Under the pieces are notes generated by a model. That model worked only from the letters and a program-made list of their open reading frames with translations. It had not been told where the DNA came from and made no database searches. 34,205 bases of DNA from an uncultured Clostridium sp. (GTDB lineage Bacteria; Bacillota; Clostridia; TANB77; CAG-508). The first letter of the stretch is position 1, and every line of letters starts with the position of its first letter. Both the position numbers and the translations under genes were made by a program. Shown in pieces: positions 33,607 through 34,205 of this stretch. Location: the NCBI GenBank assembly GCA_946496575.1, contig CAMMHE010000013.1:1-34205 (forward strand). The letters are read 5' to 3'.

Positions 33607-33766
33607 AATAACAGATAAATGTATTGCTTGTGGAGCATGTGCAGCAAATTGTCCAGTTGGTTGTATATCACAAGGAGATGACAAATTTATAATTGATGAA
33701 TCAGCATGTATAGGTTGTGGAACATGTGCTGCTGTTTGCCCAGTTGAAGCACCAGAAGAAATGTAA
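33596..33766 (+). CDS. 2[4Fe-4S] ferredoxin
   Basis: A 56-aa clostridial-type ferredoxin, a small electron carrier. Cluster motif 1 is C9-x2-C12-x2-C15-x3-C19-P and motif 2 is C38-x2-C41-x2-C44-x3-C48-P, each followed by a short loop; an extra C23 follows the first motif. The start ATG at 33596 has AAGGTGG upstream and overlaps the last 11 nt of the RicT-like gene in another frame, so the two are translationally coupled. Partner enzyme unknown; coupling to a cluster-binding RicT protein is suggestive. The first strong terminator downstream lies inside the inverted-repeat element. Confidence 0.95.
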   Translation: MAYKITDKCIACGACAANCPVGCISQGDDKFIIDESACIGCGTCAAVCPVEAPEEM

Positions 33767-33827
33767 AGTAAAAATAAATAATTACTTTATAATACATATT
33801 TTTAGAAAACAACAATTCTTGATCATT

Positions 33828-33854
33828 TTTCATAAAGTTATTTACTTAATGAAA
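33828..33854. repeat. Left arm of a perfect 27-bp inverted repeat; probable recombination site
   Basis: This arm is the exact reverse complement of 34010-34036. It is itself near-palindromic: half-sites TTTCATAAAGT and ACTTAATGAAA (one mismatch between them) flank a 5-bp centre, TATTT. That layout fits a site-specific recombinase core site. Together with the right arm it frames a 155-bp segment. Confidence 0.85.
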
Positions 33855-33868
33855 TTTATTCTAAACGA

Positions 33869-33897
33869 ATTATAACAATAAACTATTTATATTGCAA
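33869..33897 (-). promoter_or_regulatory. Strong sigma-A promoter inside the inverted-repeat segment
   Basis: Minus strand: TTGCAA (33892-33897), exactly 17 nt, perfect TATAAT (33869-33874), with TG giving an extended -10 (TGTTATAAT). The expected start point is near 33862. It reads left, antisense to the ferredoxin gene, in this orientation. Confidence 0.75.
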
Positions 33898-33908
33898 CAA
33901 AAAGACGA

Positions 33909-33949
33909 AAAAAGTCATATAAAAATCTGAACTTTTTATATGACTTTTT
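33909..33949. terminator. Bidirectional terminator hairpin inside the invertible segment
   Basis: 33909-33925 pairs perfectly with 33933-33949 (17 bp; core GTCATATA/TATATGAC flanked by A5/T5 runs), with a 7-nt loop. T runs exist on both strands. It can end the ricT-ferredoxin transcript whichever way the segment faces. Confidence 0.85.
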
Positions 33950-34009
33950 CTATATCTACAAATATATGGAAATATAAACTTGTTAGCCTTAATAAATATT
34001 AAAATATTT

Positions 34010-34036
34010 TTTCATTAAGTAAATAACTTTATGAAA
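34010..34036. repeat. Right arm of the 27-bp inverted repeat
   Basis: Exact reverse complement of 33828-33854. It ends four bases before the AGGAGGA ribosome binding site (34041-34047) of the pilin-like gene, so it would form part of that gene's 5' untranslated leader in the ON state. Confidence 0.85.
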
Positions 34037-34054
34037 GAATAGGAGGAACAAAAG

Positions 34055-34205
34055 TTGAAAGAAAAAAGTATTTTACAATGGACGAAAGGAAAAAGAGGAA
34101 TAACACTAATAGCATTAGTAATAACAATAATAGTGCTATTAATATTAGCGGGAGTAGCACTAAACACATTATTTGGAGAAAATGGAATAATAAATAATGC
34201 ACAAA
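34055..34205 (+). CDS. Pilin-like protein with N-terminal methylation-type signal (partial, runs off the window)
   Basis: Only the first 50 codons are present. TTG at 34055 has AGGAGGA (34041-34047) 7 nt upstream. A basic leader (MKEKSILQWTKGKRG) is followed by ITLIALVITIIVLLILAG, a type IV prepilin-like hydrophobic segment with the G/I cleavage point after residue 15. The usual glutamate at mature position 5 is alanine. Such proteins are abundant surface or secreted products in gut Clostridia. No promoter that is strong in the right direction lies in the gap; a weak TTGTTA-17-AATATT (33980-34008) is the best rightward candidate. Expression is predicted to depend on inversion of the upstream segment. 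Confidence 0.8.
   Translation, partial: MKEKSILQWTKGKRGITLIALVITIIVLLILAGVALNTLFGENGIINNAQ

Larger units (their letters stand above)
33855..34009. promoter_or_regulatory. Predicted invertible promoter segment, shown in the OFF orientation
   Basis: The 155 bp between the inverted repeats contain no gene. They hold a strong promoter on the minus strand (33869-33897) and a 17-bp terminator hairpin (33909-33949). Recombination between the arms would invert the segment and place the promoter's -10 at about 33990-33995, transcribing rightward into the pilin-like gene. As read here the promoter points away from that gene. Confidence 0.65.

Noticed and set aside
33828..34036. Reading the inverted-repeat element as a miniature transposon (MITE)
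   Set aside because: No flanking direct duplication is visible, the arms have internal recombinase-site symmetry, and the contents (promoter, bidirectional terminator, fit to the next gene's leader) are better explained by an inverton. A MITE origin cannot be fully excluded.
1..34205. CRISPR arrays, rRNA or tRNA genes, insertion sequences
   Set aside because: I saw no regularly spaced repeats, no tRNA cloverleaf or rRNA sequence, and no transposase or recombinase gene in the window.

Overview
The window is strongly A+T-rich and densely coded. It comes from an endospore-forming Firmicute, most likely an uncultured gut-type Clostridia. The main evidence is a spoVA trio, a spoIIIA operon, spoVG, a dipicolinate synthase A subunit and a DAP-type MurE. 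The last gene is a pilin-like surface protein of a kind common in gut Clostridia. TGA is used as a stop codon (for example in the RusA-type nuclease gene and tsaE), so the standard bacterial code applies. TTG starts are frequent.

Layout. 1-1200: two accessory-looking genes, an unknown 103-aa protein and a divergent Ham1/RdgB-type nucleotidase. 1341-5472: ftsY, a UPF0182 membrane protein and a small DUF5665-type protein. 5522-7021 (minus strand): tyrS behind a small zinc-ribbon gene. 7161-9104 (minus strand): spoVAC-spoVAD-spoVAE. 9212-9618: spoVG with a near-perfect sigma-H promoter and its own terminator. 9668-12195: RusA-type nuclease, thioredoxin-reductase-like flavoprotein and a GT2-GtrA glycosyltransferase. 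12210-19829: a long plus-strand run of pth, a short RNase G, rimO, an unknown 436-aa protein, a TPR membrane protein, dpaA and uppP. 19870-20328 (minus strand): tsaE. 20435-24862: spoIIIAB to spoIIIAH. spoIIIAA is missing and spoIIIAE carries a frameshift. 24992-29857: murE, mraY, ftsW/spoVE and murG, with no murF or murD between them. 29879-33766: histidine kinase, lepB, holB, a RicT-like PSP1 protein and a 2[4Fe-4S] ferredoxin.

The most interesting object is at the right edge. A perfect 27-bp inverted repeat (33828-33854 and 34010-34036) encloses 155 bp. That segment holds a strong, consensus-like promoter pointing left, away from the downstream gene, plus a bidirectional terminator hairpin. 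The right arm ends four bases before the ribosome binding site of the pilin-like gene. Each arm is itself a near-palindrome of two 11-bp half-sites around a 5-bp centre, as expected of a site-specific recombinase core site. I read this as an invertible promoter (phase-variation switch), shown here in the OFF orientation. Flipping it would put the promoter about 50 nt upstream of the ribosome binding site of the surface-protein gene. No recombinase gene lies in the window.

Together the genes cover sporulation (engulfment channel, DPA synthesis and import, septum-related regulator), peptidoglycan precursor synthesis, protein export, RNA modification and decay, and one probable phase-variable surface gene. 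All assignments rest on reading motifs, lengths and neighbours; no database search was possible.
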